NCBI GenBank assembly: GCA_910588295.1
Contig: CAJUQO010000027.1
Span: 1 to 33,794, forward strand
DNA: 33,794 nucleotides
Reading direction: 5' to 3'
Source of the DNA: an uncultured Lachnospiraceae bacterium
GTDB taxonomy: Bacteria > Bacillota > Clostridia > Lachnospirales > Lachnospiraceae
The notes under the pieces are model-generated. The model was not told the DNA's origin, ran no database searches, and was given only the letters and a program-made list of their open reading frames with translations. This document shows, one piece after another, positions 24,683 through 31,995 of the stretch. The position numbers and the translations under genes are program-made. How positions within the stretch are numbered: the stretch's first letter is position 1; each line of letters opens with the position of its first letter.

Positions 24683-25939
24683 ATGTTAGAAAATATTAAA
24701 TTATCTTTCCATGGTATCTGGAGCCATAAGATGCGTTCCGTGCTGACCATGCTGGGTATCATCATCGGTATCGCGGCCATTATCGCCATTGTCTCTACGA
24801 TCAAGGGGAACAGTGAGATGATCAAATCCAGCCTGATCGGCGCGAACACCAATGTGGTGACGGTGACACTGTACCAGGGAGAGTGGGCTTATGATATGAC
24901 CTGGAACGGCAATCCGGAGGGTATCCTGCCCATTGAGCAGGATACCGTCGAAGAGCTGGAGCAGCTGGAAGGTGTGGAAAAAGTATCTCTGTATAACAGC
25001 AGGGAAAACAGTGACAGTACCGTGTACTACCAGGATACCGCCTTTACCGGCGGCGTATACGGCATTGACCAGTCCTATTTTGGCCTTTATGGATACAGGC
25101 TTGACTACGGGCGGGAATTTATTGATTCCGACTATAAAAAGATGAGAAAGGTGGCTATTCTGGATGCCACCGCGGCTGCTTCTATTTTCCCGGGGAAAAA
25201 TCCCATCGGAGAAGTGCTGGAGATCGGCAGCGAGCCCTTTACCGTAGTGGGTGTAGTGAGTCAGAACACCACCACGGCGCCCAATATTAACAGTGTGCAG
25301 GATTATTATCTGTATGTGGGCAATACCAACGGCAAATTGTTCCTCACAGACACAACATGGCCGATGGTGTTCCGGTTTGACGAGGTGCAGAGCGCGGCGG
25401 TCAAAGCGATCAACACAGACGCCATGACTACTGCGGGGAAGAAGGTGGAAGACGCCCTCAATGAAAAAATGAATCTGAGCGCAGAGACGGACTATATTTT
25501 TAAGAGCCAGGATCTTATGGAGCAGGCCAAGAAGCTTCAGGAAATGAGTAATGCCACGAATCAGCAGCTGATCTGGATCGCCGGCATATCGCTTCTGGTC
25601 GGCGGTATCGGCGTTATGAATATTATGCTGGTGACGGTGACGGAGCGTACACAGGAGATCGGCTTGAAGAAGGCCATCGGGGCACGTAAACGGCGCATTC
25701 TGGCTCAGTTTCTGACGGAGGCGGCGGTGCTGACCAGTTTTGGCGGTGTGCTGGGGGTAATTTTCGGTGTCATAGCGGCCAATGTGCTGTCCCAGATCAT
25801 GGGCATCCCCACAGGCATCAGTATCCCGGCTATGCTGATCGCCGTGGCATTTTCCGTTTGCATAGGCCTGATCTTTGGCTATCTGCCGGCCCGCAAGGCG
25901 GCAAATCTGAATCCGATCGATGCCCTTCGCAGCGAGTAG
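24683..25939 (+). CDS. ABC transporter permease, MacB/YknZ type
   Basis: A 418-residue FtsX-family permease. ATG 24683 follows AAGGAGGCATGGCGGC. The first membrane helix begins near residue 17 (MRSVLTMLGIIIGIAAIIAI), with the typical SHKMRS stretch before it. The extracytoplasmic MacB periplasmic core domain runs from about 45 to 280 and includes the family-typical ALNEK segment. Three membrane helices follow near 290-312, 340-365 and 372-400, with the cytosolic TERTQEIGLKKAIGARKRRIL loop between the first two, and the protein ends PARKAANLNPIDALRSE, a standard MacB ending. It completes the adaptor-ATPase-adaptor-permease operon, and a strong terminator follows. Confidence 0.96.
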   Translation: MLENIKLSFHGIWSHKMRSVLTMLGIIIGIAAIIAIVSTIKGNSEMIKSSLIGANTNVVTVTLYQGEWAYDMTWNGNPEGILPIEQDTVEELEQLEGVEKVSLYNSRENSDSTVYYQDTAFTGGVYGIDQSYFGLYGYRLDYGREFIDSDYKKMRKVAILDATAAASIFPGKNPIGEVLEIGSEPFTVVGVVSQNTTTAPNINSVQDYYLYVGNTNGKLFLTDTTWPMVFRFDEVQSAAVKAINTDAMTTAGKKVEDALNEKMNLSAETDYIFKSQDLMEQAKKLQEMSNATNQQLIWIAGISLLVGGIGVMNIMLVTVTERTQEIGLKKAIGARKRRILAQFLTEAAVLTSFGGVLGVIFGVIAANVLSQIMGIPTGISIPAMLIAVAFSVCIGLIFGYLPARKAANLNPIDALRSE

Positions 25940-25989
25940 GGCGGAAGACAGAATATTTACACATTTCTCTATCACATATAAAATAACCG

Positions 25990-26030
25990 GCTGTCCGGCG
26001 TAGGATAATCCTTCGCCGGGCAGCTTTTTT
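25990..26030 (+). terminator. Terminator of the four-gene exporter operon
   Basis: GCTGTCCGGCG (25990-26000) pairs over 11 bp with CGCCGGGCAGC (26014-26024), with one G-U, and is followed by six T residues. Confidence 0.92.
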
Positions 26031-26104
26031 CTGGAGACTGTTTTCCTTTCTTTTTGGGATAAGCAGATATATAAGTCCCACATTTTCCCGGATTTTGGCA
26101 TAAA

Positions 26105-26128
26105 TTGTCAACAATATCGTGTTGACAA
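26105..26128 (+). promoter_or_regulatory. Perfect palindrome over the -35 box (operator-like)
   Basis: TTGTCAACA at 26105-26113 and TGTTGACAA at 26120-26128 form a perfect 9 bp inverted repeat with a 6 bp spacer. The right arm contains the -35 of the next promoter. This geometry is that of a dimeric repressor site. Confidence 0.65.
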
Positions 26129-26150
26129 AGTAAATTAACTCTGATAAAAT
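26122..26150 (+). promoter_or_regulatory. Strong sigma-A promoter of the SleB-type hydrolase gene
   Basis: TTGACA (26122-26127), a 17 bp spacer and an extended -10, TGATAAAAT (TAAAAT at 26145-26150). Transcription should begin near 26157, leaving about 60 nt before ATG 26216. Confidence 0.82.
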
Positions 26151-26165
26151 GCAATCGTAACAACT

Positions 26166-26182
26166 TGTAACAAAGTTGTAAT
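26166..26182 (+). promoter_or_regulatory. WalR-like box in the leader of the hydrolase gene
   Basis: TGTAAC-N5-TGTAAT matches the WalR (YycF) consensus TGTWAH-N5-TGTWAH exactly. It lies about 10-26 nt downstream of the predicted start, where WalR sites act negatively in Bacillus. The palindrome ACAACTT/AAGTTGT overlaps it. Binding is inferred. Confidence 0.45.
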
Positions 26183-26215
26183 AAATTAAATAAAATATGT
26201 AATCAGGAGGAACGC

Positions 26216-27304
26216 ATGTATCGCAAAGTGAAGACAGCGATGGCCGTTTTCGGGTGTGTGGCTGCAGCGCTTATTCTGTCCACCCACTCGGTATCTGCTT
26301 CCGCAGCCAATGGGAGCACAATCTCCCCCGCAGCCAATGGGAGCACAATCTCCCCCGCAGCGGAAGAGAGGATAAGCTCCGGTACAGGAGAGAGCGGCAC
26401 AGGCTCTGGCACTGAGGAGAAAACCACAGGTTCCGATACTGAGGAAAAGGTTTCAGTCTCCCGCACCGCGGCAGAACTGATCAATGACGGCGTGGACTGG
26501 AGTAATATGGCCGCCGCCAATGTAAAGAACTATGTCAACGTCCGAAAGAAGGCTTCCGCGAAATCTGACGTTGTCGGCATCCTGCAAAAGGGGCATGCCG
26601 TGAAAGTTCTGGGGACAAAAGGAAACTGGACAAAAATCGCTTCGGGAAAAATTAAAGGTTACATAAAGAGTAAGTATCTGGTATTTGGAAAAAAGGCCAG
26701 AAAGCTGTATCTGAAAAACGTGGGGGTGACCGGTACTGTTACCGCAAAATCACTGACGGTCAGAAAAAAGGCTTCGAAAAAAGCGGATAAACTGGGATCC
26801 AGGAAAAAGGGCAGCCAGGTAACGATTAAGAGCCAGAAAGACGAATGGTATAAGATTGATTATGAAAAAGGCAGCGGTTACGTGGCCGCCAAATATGTCA
26901 CCATTGACGGGCTGCAGGGTGCGATTACGCTGAAAGCCTATCAGAAGAGTCAGGAAAAGGAGATCGGCTGTTCGTCAGGGGAACTGGATATGCTGGCGGC
27001 GATCATTGAATGTGAGGCCGGAGGGGAAAAACGAGTGGGAAAGGTTGCCGTGGGCGCGGTGGTTTTAAACCGTGTGAAGAGCAAAAAATTCCCCGGTACA
27101 ATCGCCAAAGTCATCAAGCAGAAAGGACAGTTTTCGCCGGTGAGGAGCGGAAAGTTTTCCAGGGTACTTGCCAGAGGGGCCAGAAAGGATTGCTATGAAG
27201 CGGCCCGTGCCGCACTGAATGGGGAGAATCCAGTGGGCAACGCATTATTTTTCAGTGCGGGAAGAGGAAGGGGACGGCAGATTGGCAATCAGCATTTTTA
27301 CTAA
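26216..27304 (+). CDS. Cell wall hydrolase: two SH3b domains plus SleB-type catalytic domain
   Basis: A 362-residue secreted muralytic protein. ATG 26216 lies behind AGGAGG. Residues 1-31 form a signal peptide ending about SASA. A low-complexity Ser/Thr/Gly/Glu linker follows (to about 85), including an exact 9-residue duplication. Two bacterial SH3 domains occupy about 100-155 (YVNVRKKASAKSDVVG) and 172-228 (LTVRKKASKKADKLG). The catalytic Hydrolase_2/SleB domain covers about 255-362; the likely catalytic Glu is E265 in IIECEAGGE, and VGNALFFSAG and a C-terminal GNQHFY fit the family. SleB-like enzymes are lytic transglycosylases for spore cortex or vegetative wall. The sigma-A promoter and WalR-like box favour a vegetative role. 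Confidence 0.93.
   Translation: MYRKVKTAMAVFGCVAAALILSTHSVSASAANGSTISPAANGSTISPAAEERISSGTGESGTGSGTEEKTTGSDTEEKVSVSRTAAELINDGVDWSNMAAANVKNYVNVRKKASAKSDVVGILQKGHAVKVLGTKGNWTKIASGKIKGYIKSKYLVFGKKARKLYLKNVGVTGTVTAKSLTVRKKASKKADKLGSRKKGSQVTIKSQKDEWYKIDYEKGSGYVAAKYVTIDGLQGAITLKAYQKSQEKEIGCSSGELDMLAAIIECEAGGEKRVGKVAVGAVVLNRVKSKKFPGTIAKVIKQKGQFSPVRSGKFSRVLARGARKDCYEAARAALNGENPVGNALFFSAGRGRGRQIGNQHFY
26303..26356 (+). repeat. 27-nt exact tandem duplication
   Basis: Two perfect copies of a 27-nt unit (26303-26329 and 26330-26356) sit in frame in the linker after the signal peptide and encode AANGSTISP twice. Each unit holds a GGGAG/CTCCC inverted repeat. Confidence 0.95.
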
Positions 27305-27328
27305 ATTACAGGGAGTATTTTTTATAGG

Positions 27329-27361
27329 GGATGCCGCATGGAAAATGTGGCGTCCTTTTTT
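27329..27361 (+). terminator. Terminator of the hydrolase gene
   Basis: GGATGCCGCAT (27329-27339) pairs with ATGTGGCGTCC (27345-27355) over 11 bp with two G-U pairs, loop GGAAA, then six T residues. Confidence 0.88.
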
Positions 27362-27398
27362 ATGTATACGGGTGTATGATTCATTAATTTTTGTGAAA

Positions 27399-27442
27399 GT
27401 GCGGTAGCGGCGCTTGTGCGGTAGCAGGGTTTTCTATATAAT
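27399..27442 (+). promoter_or_regulatory. Candidate promoter with a direct repeat before the second ABC exporter
   Basis: TATAAT lies at 27437-27442 with a weak -35 (TTGTGC, 27414-27419) at 17 bp. The decamer GTGCGGTAGC occurs at 27399-27408 and again at 27416-27425, overlapping the -35 with a 17-bp period, as in some activator sites. Confidence 0.45.
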
Positions 27443-27522
27443 TAGGAACTGGGGAAGCGGTTTGCCGTTGTAGGGCGGAGCTGCTTTTTCGCATAATCTG
27501 GAGAAGGATGGGGGAGAGAGCG

Positions 27523-28245
27523 ATGCTGGAAGTACAGGGATTGACGAAACGATATGGAAAACTGAAAGCGGCGGACGATGTATCCTTTGTGATGCCGGAC
27601 GGCACGATCACGGTGCTTTTGGGCCCCAACGGGGCGGGAAAGAGCACGGTGCTGAAATCTATTGTGGGTTTTCTGAAATACGGGGGCCGCATACAGGTGG
27701 ACGGCTATGAGAATAAAAGCCTGGAAGCGAAACGGCTGCTGGGCTATATCCCGGAGCTGCCTTCCTTTTATCCCAATCTGACTGTGGAGGAGCATCTGGA
27801 GTTTGTGGCCAGGGCCTACAGGCTGAAGGATTACCGCGATTATGGGGCGGAGCTCCTGGACCGGATGGATATGACGGATAAAAAGAAAAAGTTCGGCGAC
27901 GAGCTGTCCAAGGGGATGCAGCAGAAGCTCAGTATCTGCTGCGGCCTGCTGACCAGGCCACGGATCATTCTGGTGGATGAGCCGATGATCGGCCTGGATC
28001 CGAAGGCGATCAAGGAACTGAAAGCGATTTTCCGGGAAAAGCGGGAGGAGGGCTGTTCCCTGCTGATCAGCACCCATCTGCTGGACAGTGTGGATACGCT
28101 GTGGGATCAGACCGTTATCATGCAGAGCGGCCGGGTGAGGGCCTGTGTGCGCCGGGAGGATCTGGCCAGCCAGGGCGAGACGCTGGAGGAGCTGTTCTTC
28201 TCCATCACCGAGGGGGAAAAAGACGCCCGCCGGGAGGAGGAGTAG
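27523..28245 (+). CDS. ABC transporter ATP-binding protein (exporter)
   Basis: A 240-residue ATPase of the CcmA/YadG type. ATG 27523 is used because GGGGAG lies before it and the protein then opens MLEVQGLTKRYG, the canonical start; ATG 27508 is an alternative. Walker A is GPNGAGKST at residues 34-42, and Walker B is ILVDEPMIGLDP, followed by the His switch in STHLLD. The signature is degenerate: LSKGMQQKLS in place of LSGGQ. This form is seen in several ABC-2-type exporters. It is 3 nt before a membrane protein whose long length matches its partner, so the two make a transporter; the substrate is unknown. Confidence 0.95.
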   Translation: MLEVQGLTKRYGKLKAADDVSFVMPDGTITVLLGPNGAGKSTVLKSIVGFLKYGGRIQVDGYENKSLEAKRLLGYIPELPSFYPNLTVEEHLEFVARAYRLKDYRDYGAELLDRMDMTDKKKKFGDELSKGMQQKLSICCGLLTRPRIILVDEPMIGLDPKAIKELKAIFREKREEGCSLLISTHLLDSVDTLWDQTVIMQSGRVRACVRREDLASQGETLEELFFSITEGEKDARREEE

Positions 28246-28248
28246 AGG

Positions 28249-29895
28249 ATGGTACGGTTATTTTTCTATTATATCAGCCACACGTTTGTCAACTCGATCC
28301 GCAAGCTGTTTAGGACCTGGGTGGCCATTCTGATCGGATGTATCCTGCTCATTTCCGTTGCCTGCGGCGTCGGCGCGGCCTTTCTGGCGGATTATGCGGA
28401 TGAGGAGACGGGAGATGTCTCGGTGGAGGATGCCTCCGGCGAGGAGTATGACGAAGAGGATTTCGACGTGGGAGCGGTCATCGAGGGCCTCGGCATGACC
28501 GGTATGGAGTTTCTGGAGATCGTGGCGGGGGCGATCATTTTAGTGGCCTGGATCTTTGAACTGATCGGCAGTGATAAAACCAGCGCGGCCATCTTTCAGA
28601 TGCCGGATGTGCATTTCCTGTTTGCGGCGCCCATACATCCCCAGACGGTGCTGCTGTTTCGGGTAGTCATGCAGATGGGGCTGTCCCTGGTGGGAAGCAT
28701 GTACCTGTTGTTCCAGATACCGAATCTGCTGAGTATGGGGCTGTCCCTGGGCGCGATCTTTATCCTGTTTGCGGGGTGGGTGCTTCTGATGATCCAGGGC
28801 AAGCTGATCGCTGTGTTCCGCTATGTATTTGCAGCGGTGCATCCTGCGTTCCGGAAAGGCGTATATTACGGGATCGGCGTCTTTGTCCTTGCCCTGGCGG
28901 CAGTCTTCCGCTGGATGATGGCGGCCGGGCAGATGGGGCCGGGGGAGACGGCGGCCCGGCTGTTTGCCGGTGAAGCTTCCCGCTGGGTGCCGGTGTGGGG
29001 CTGGCTGAAAGGCTTTGTGTTTTACGGCGTGGAGGGAAAGACGGTTCCGGCAGCGCTCTGTCTGGCGGGGGTGTTTATGTCTATTGCGGGATTTACCTGG
29101 CTGGTGTGGCGGATCCGGGCGGACTTCTATGAGGACGCCCTGCAGGTGGCGTCGGAGCGGGAGGAGAAACTCGCCGATGCCAAAGAAGGCCGGAGGGCGG
29201 CGAAAAAGCATAAGGCGAAGGAGCGGAACTATACCTTTGACCGGGGCCGGGGCGCCGGCGTGTTTTTTCACCGCTCTATGTATATACGGCGGCATTCCCC
29301 CTTGTTCGGGCTGATGAACGGCGCGGCAGGGACTATGTGGATGGTCTGCGTCTGCTATGCGGTGATCTGCCTGTATTTTCTGAAAGAGAGGGATTTCACT
29401 GTCCTGGGCGTGCTGCTTTTAGGCATTTTGTTTTTCAGGAGTTATGGAAACCCGGTGGCCCAGGAGACGGAGGTGAATTTTATCTTTCTGGTGCCGGAGA
29501 GCCCGTTTAAGAAGCTGGGCGCGGCCTGGCTGGCCGGCGTGGTGGGCACGGCGCTGGAGCTGTTTCCGGTGATGGTGTTTTGCGGCGTGCTGTTATGCAG
29601 GCCCTGGTATATGGGGATCCTGTGGTATGTATGCCTGCTGGCGTTTGATACGCTGTGCTCGGCTTCGGGGCTTTTTGCAGAGTTTGTGCTGCCGGATTTT
29701 GTGAATCCGGTAATCAAGGGGCTGCTGGAGTTTATGGTGAAGGGTGTGGCCGCGGGGGCCGTCGTAGTTCTGGGGGCCATCGTGTGCGTGGCTGTTTCCG
29801 TACCGGCAGGGCTCGCGGCGGGCGTGATCGTGGCGGCCGTGGCGAGCTTCTGTCTGTTTCTCGGGGCTTTACTGGGCGTGGGAGGCAGGTTTTGA
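28249..29895 (+). CDS. Putative ABC exporter permease
   Basis: A 548-residue membrane protein that starts at ATG 28249 after GAGGAGGAGTAGAGG. The first hydrophobic segment is at about 23-47, followed by an extracytoplasmic Asp/Glu-rich stretch (about 50-80). Many further membrane spans occupy 85-290 and 370-548, with a basic cytoplasmic loop near 295-340 (KKHKAKERNYTFDRGRG). The layout fits the putative ABC exporter family of Firmicutes (large permeases next to one ATPase), which is not well characterised. The FtsX/MacB type is excluded by the lack of a large extracytoplasmic domain. The gene is 3 nt from its ATPase. A sporulation gene lies 155 bp downstream. Confidence 0.82.
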   Translation: MVRLFFYYISHTFVNSIRKLFRTWVAILIGCILLISVACGVGAAFLADYADEETGDVSVEDASGEEYDEEDFDVGAVIEGLGMTGMEFLEIVAGAIILVAWIFELIGSDKTSAAIFQMPDVHFLFAAPIHPQTVLLFRVVMQMGLSLVGSMYLLFQIPNLLSMGLSLGAIFILFAGWVLLMIQGKLIAVFRYVFAAVHPAFRKGVYYGIGVFVLALAAVFRWMMAAGQMGPGETAARLFAGEASRWVPVWGWLKGFVFYGVEGKTVPAALCLAGVFMSIAGFTWLVWRIRADFYEDALQVASEREEKLADAKEGRRAAKKHKAKERNYTFDRGRGAGVFFHRSMYIRRHSPLFGLMNGAAGTMWMVCVCYAVICLYFLKERDFTVLGVLLLGILFFRSYGNPVAQETEVNFIFLVPESPFKKLGAAWLAGVVGTALELFPVMVFCGVLLCRPWYMGILWYVCLLAFDTLCSASGLFAEFVLPDFVNPVIKGLLEFMVKGVAAGAVVVLGAIVCVAVSVPAGLAAGVIVAAVASFCLFLGALLGVGGRF

Positions 29896-29981
29896 GAGGC
29901 TGTGTGTTCCACAGGCGCGGCAACTGACTTTGGACTGTAGAAGAGATGAAAGAGTTTTCTGTTTCTAAAGAGACCGATTTG

Positions 29982-30010
29982 GTCATATGCTGGTATGTGT
30001 GTATAGAAAT
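29982..30010 (+). promoter_or_regulatory. Weak sigma-E-like promoter before spoIID
   Basis: GTCATAT at 29982-29988 resembles the -35 of sigma-E promoters. TATAGAAA at 30002-30009 matches the -10 only partly (5 of 8), with a spacer on the short side. The predicted leader is about 35 nt. A TATAAT at 30032-30037 is too near the start codon to serve. Confidence 0.25.
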
Positions 30011-30050
30011 AAGAGACGGCATAGATACTGTTATAATAGGAGCAGGGCGT

Positions 30051-30872
30051 ATGCGGAATTTTTTGTCGATACTGGGGATATTTGTCTTGGCGCCGGTTCT
30101 GGTGACTTTGGCGGTTAATGGGTATGAGGCGCTTTCGGCGCGGAAGGATCTGTCGCGGGAGGAGTATCTGCCGCAGCTTTTGTACCGGGATATCCCGGCC
30201 GCGTATGAGGAGGAGGCTTTGAAGGCACAGGCTGTTCTGGAAAGGAGCAGCCTGTTTTTTTACAGCGGGGCCCAGTGGCGGGAGATACTGGCGGATTGTG
30301 TGAAAATCAGCAGGACGAAAGAATACCAGGCTGTGGAAGAGGCGCTTTCGCGGGCGGCGGCGGAGACGGAGGGGGTATTCTTGACGAAAAACGGCCAGAC
30401 GGTGCGGGGAATCAGCCATCGGGTCAGCGCGGGTCATACCAGGAACGGCGCGGAGGTGACGGAGCTGCCCGGTTACGGGGAACTGGTGTCTGTGAAGAGC
30501 GGCAAAGATACGGTGGCGGACGGCTTTTTGCAGACGTTTTCCTTCGATGAAAAGAAGCTGATGGAAGCATGGCAGACGGGCGGGGATACGCTGGTGCTGG
30601 AGGTGGTGTCCCAGGATACGGCGGGGTATGCCACCGAAGTGTGCATCGGCGATACAGTGATGGGTGGGGAGGCGTTCCGGGAGGCTCTGGGCCTGTCGTC
30701 GGCCTGTTTTACCATTGAAAAAAAGGATGGGCAAGTGGTGTTTACCTGCAGAGGTTGGGGCCACGGGCTGGGCATGAGCCAGTATGGGGCCAGCCAGATG
30801 GCCCTTGGCGGGGCCGATTACATAGAAATTCTGCAATATTATTTTCCAAATTACGAAGTAATTAAAAAATAG
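30051..30872 (+). CDS. spoIID: SpoIID/LytB-domain lytic transglycosylase
   Basis: A 273-residue stage II sporulation protein D-like enzyme. ATG 30051 follows AGGAGCAGGGCGT; a longer form from 29946 has no support. Residues 5-25 form one N-terminal membrane anchor. The catalytic region contains the EEALKAQAV segment; E55, before ALKAQ, matches the family acid residue. The C-terminal part contains GWGHGLGMSQYGASQMA, the SpoIID signature, and ends in a tyrosine-rich YIEILQYYFPNYEVI. SpoIID strips peptidoglycan stems in the mother cell during engulfment, together with SpoIIM and SpoIIP, which are not in this window. The next gene is a SpoIIQ-like protein, as in other Clostridia. The region after AQAV is diverged (LERSSLFFY). 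Confidence 0.9.
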   Translation: MRNFLSILGIFVLAPVLVTLAVNGYEALSARKDLSREEYLPQLLYRDIPAAYEEEALKAQAVLERSSLFFYSGAQWREILADCVKISRTKEYQAVEEALSRAAAETEGVFLTKNGQTVRGISHRVSAGHTRNGAEVTELPGYGELVSVKSGKDTVADGFLQTFSFDEKKLMEAWQTGGDTLVLEVVSQDTAGYATEVCIGDTVMGGEAFREALGLSSACFTIEKKDGQVVFTCRGWGHGLGMSQYGASQMALGGADYIEILQYYFPNYEVIKK

Positions 30873-30875
30873 TGT

Positions 30876-30904
30876 GTATAACTTGTCTCAATCTGGCAAT
30901 GCTA
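30876..30904 (+). promoter_or_regulatory. Candidate sigma-F promoter of spoIIQ
   Basis: GTATA at 30876-30880, 14 bp, then GGCAATGCTA at 30895-30904. The sigma-F consensus is close to GYWTA-N15-GGnnAnAMTW, and only one defined -10 position differs. The start would be near 30911 with a leader of about 30 nt to ATG 30941. The regulon assignment is inferred from this match and the gene. Confidence 0.5.
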
Positions 30905-30940
30905 TCTGTGAAAGCAATAGACAAGATTGAGGTGAAAAAA

Positions 30941-31747
30941 ATGAAAAAGGAAAAAACAATTCGCCTTGCCATAGGCGGCCTATTACTGACTGCTGTCCTG
31001 GTCTCCGGTATCACGGTGGCCCAGATTGACAGAAAACAGTCAGCCCGGACAGAAGAAAACGCACATACCGAGACGGCCCAGGCCGTTCAGAAAAGTACGG
31101 ACTCCACAGAGGATACGAAAACTACTCAGGAGACAGTCGGCGATGTGGCTGGCCAGGATACACAGACAGCCCAGACGGACGTGAGTGTCAGCACCCAGTC
31201 CGATGAGGTGGAAGCTGTGGCCGATGAAGTGGAAGCGGAGATTCCCGAAACGACAGAGACGGGAGCCGAAGCAGAGGAGACAACAGAGACCTCAGCCCCC
31301 GTGCAGGCGGCGGTGGGGAATTTTACAGAGGAGAGTGTGCTTGACTGGCCGGTGGAAGGCGGCGTAGCCATAGATTACAGCATGGATACGACGACCTATT
31401 TTCAGACACTGAATGTCTACAAATGCAATCCGGCGATGATTATCAGCGCTCATGTGGGTGATCCGGTACAGGCAGCCGCTGACGGTACAGTTTCATCAAT
31501 CAAGATGAATGAGGAGACGGGAAATACCGTGACTGTTGATATGGGCAACGGCTACGAGGCCACCTATGGCCAGATGACAAACCTGGCCGTGAAAGAGGGC
31601 GACAGTGTCACCCGTGACACTGTTCTGGGATACATTGAGAAGACTACCAAGTATTACACAAAAGAGGGCGACAACCTGTATTTCGCCGTGACAAAGGACG
31701 GAAAACCCATAGACCCGGTTCAGTACATGGAAACGGACGGGGAGTAA
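30941..31747 (+). CDS. spoIIQ: SpoIIQ-like M23 (LytM) domain protein, probably catalytically inactive
   Basis: A 268-residue membrane-anchored protein with a C-terminal LytM fold. ATG 30941 follows GAGGTGAAAAAA. Residues 11-30 form the transmembrane anchor, followed by an extended Thr/Glu/Ala-rich linker (about 35-145) facing the intermembrane space. The LytM domain lies at about 150-268. Zinc ligands are absent: the usual His-x-Gly-Ile-Asp is replaced by NPAMI, and the final His-x-His region reads LYFAV. SpoIIQ from Bacillus is likewise inactive and binds SpoIIIAH to form the mother cell-forespore channel, whereas C. difficile SpoIIQ keeps the ligands. The place directly after spoIID supports the call over an ordinary endopeptidase. 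Confidence 0.87.
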   Translation: MKKEKTIRLAIGGLLLTAVLVSGITVAQIDRKQSARTEENAHTETAQAVQKSTDSTEDTKTTQETVGDVAGQDTQTAQTDVSVSTQSDEVEAVADEVEAEIPETTETGAEAEETTETSAPVQAAVGNFTEESVLDWPVEGGVAIDYSMDTTTYFQTLNVYKCNPAMIISAHVGDPVQAAADGTVSSIKMNEETGNTVTVDMGNGYEATYGQMTNLAVKEGDSVTRDTVLGYIEKTTKYYTKEGDNLYFAVTKDGKPIDPVQYMETDGE

Positions 31748-31755
31748 ACGAATCA

Positions 31756-31785
31756 TTGCACAAAATAGAAAAAACAGAGTATACT
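31756..31785 (+). promoter_or_regulatory. Candidate promoter upstream of the RNA-like region
   Basis: TTGCAC at 31756-31761 and TATACT at 31780-31785 with an 18 bp spacer. It would start transcription near 31792, before the paired region 31811-31975. Confidence 0.5.
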
Positions 31786-31791
31786 ATTGTA

Positions 31792-31977
31792 TAAAGTAAT
31801 TCAGAGTGGAAAGTGCCATATTGAAAGCTCGCAATCGAAGATTCTTACAGGAGAAATTTGTAACCGTGCGGCGACCCGGACAGTTACAGGAATTCAATAT
31901 GGGTGATGTACCATTTTCTTTGTCGATTGCTTTATCATAAATGGGCCGGGCGGAATCTGATTCCGTCAGGCCTTTAC
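31792..31977 (+). ncRNA. Possible structured leader or small RNA of unknown family
   Basis: The 248 bp between spoIIQ and the GIY-YIG gene has no convincing ORF. CCATATTGAA (31817-31826) pairs perfectly with TTCAATATGG (31892-31901), enclosing TTCT/AGAA and TGTAAC/GTTACA stems. Near the end, a 13 bp stem with one mismatch forms between 31944-31956 and 31960-31972, followed by TTT: a weak terminator or attenuator just ahead of the next gene. No known riboswitch core is recognised. Confidence 0.4.
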
Positions 31978-31995
31978 ATAGACGGGACGCAAAAG

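Noticed and set aside
30032..30037. TATAAT as the spoIID promoter
   Set aside because: It lies about 14 nt before the start codon and overlaps the ribosome binding site region; no -35 is present.
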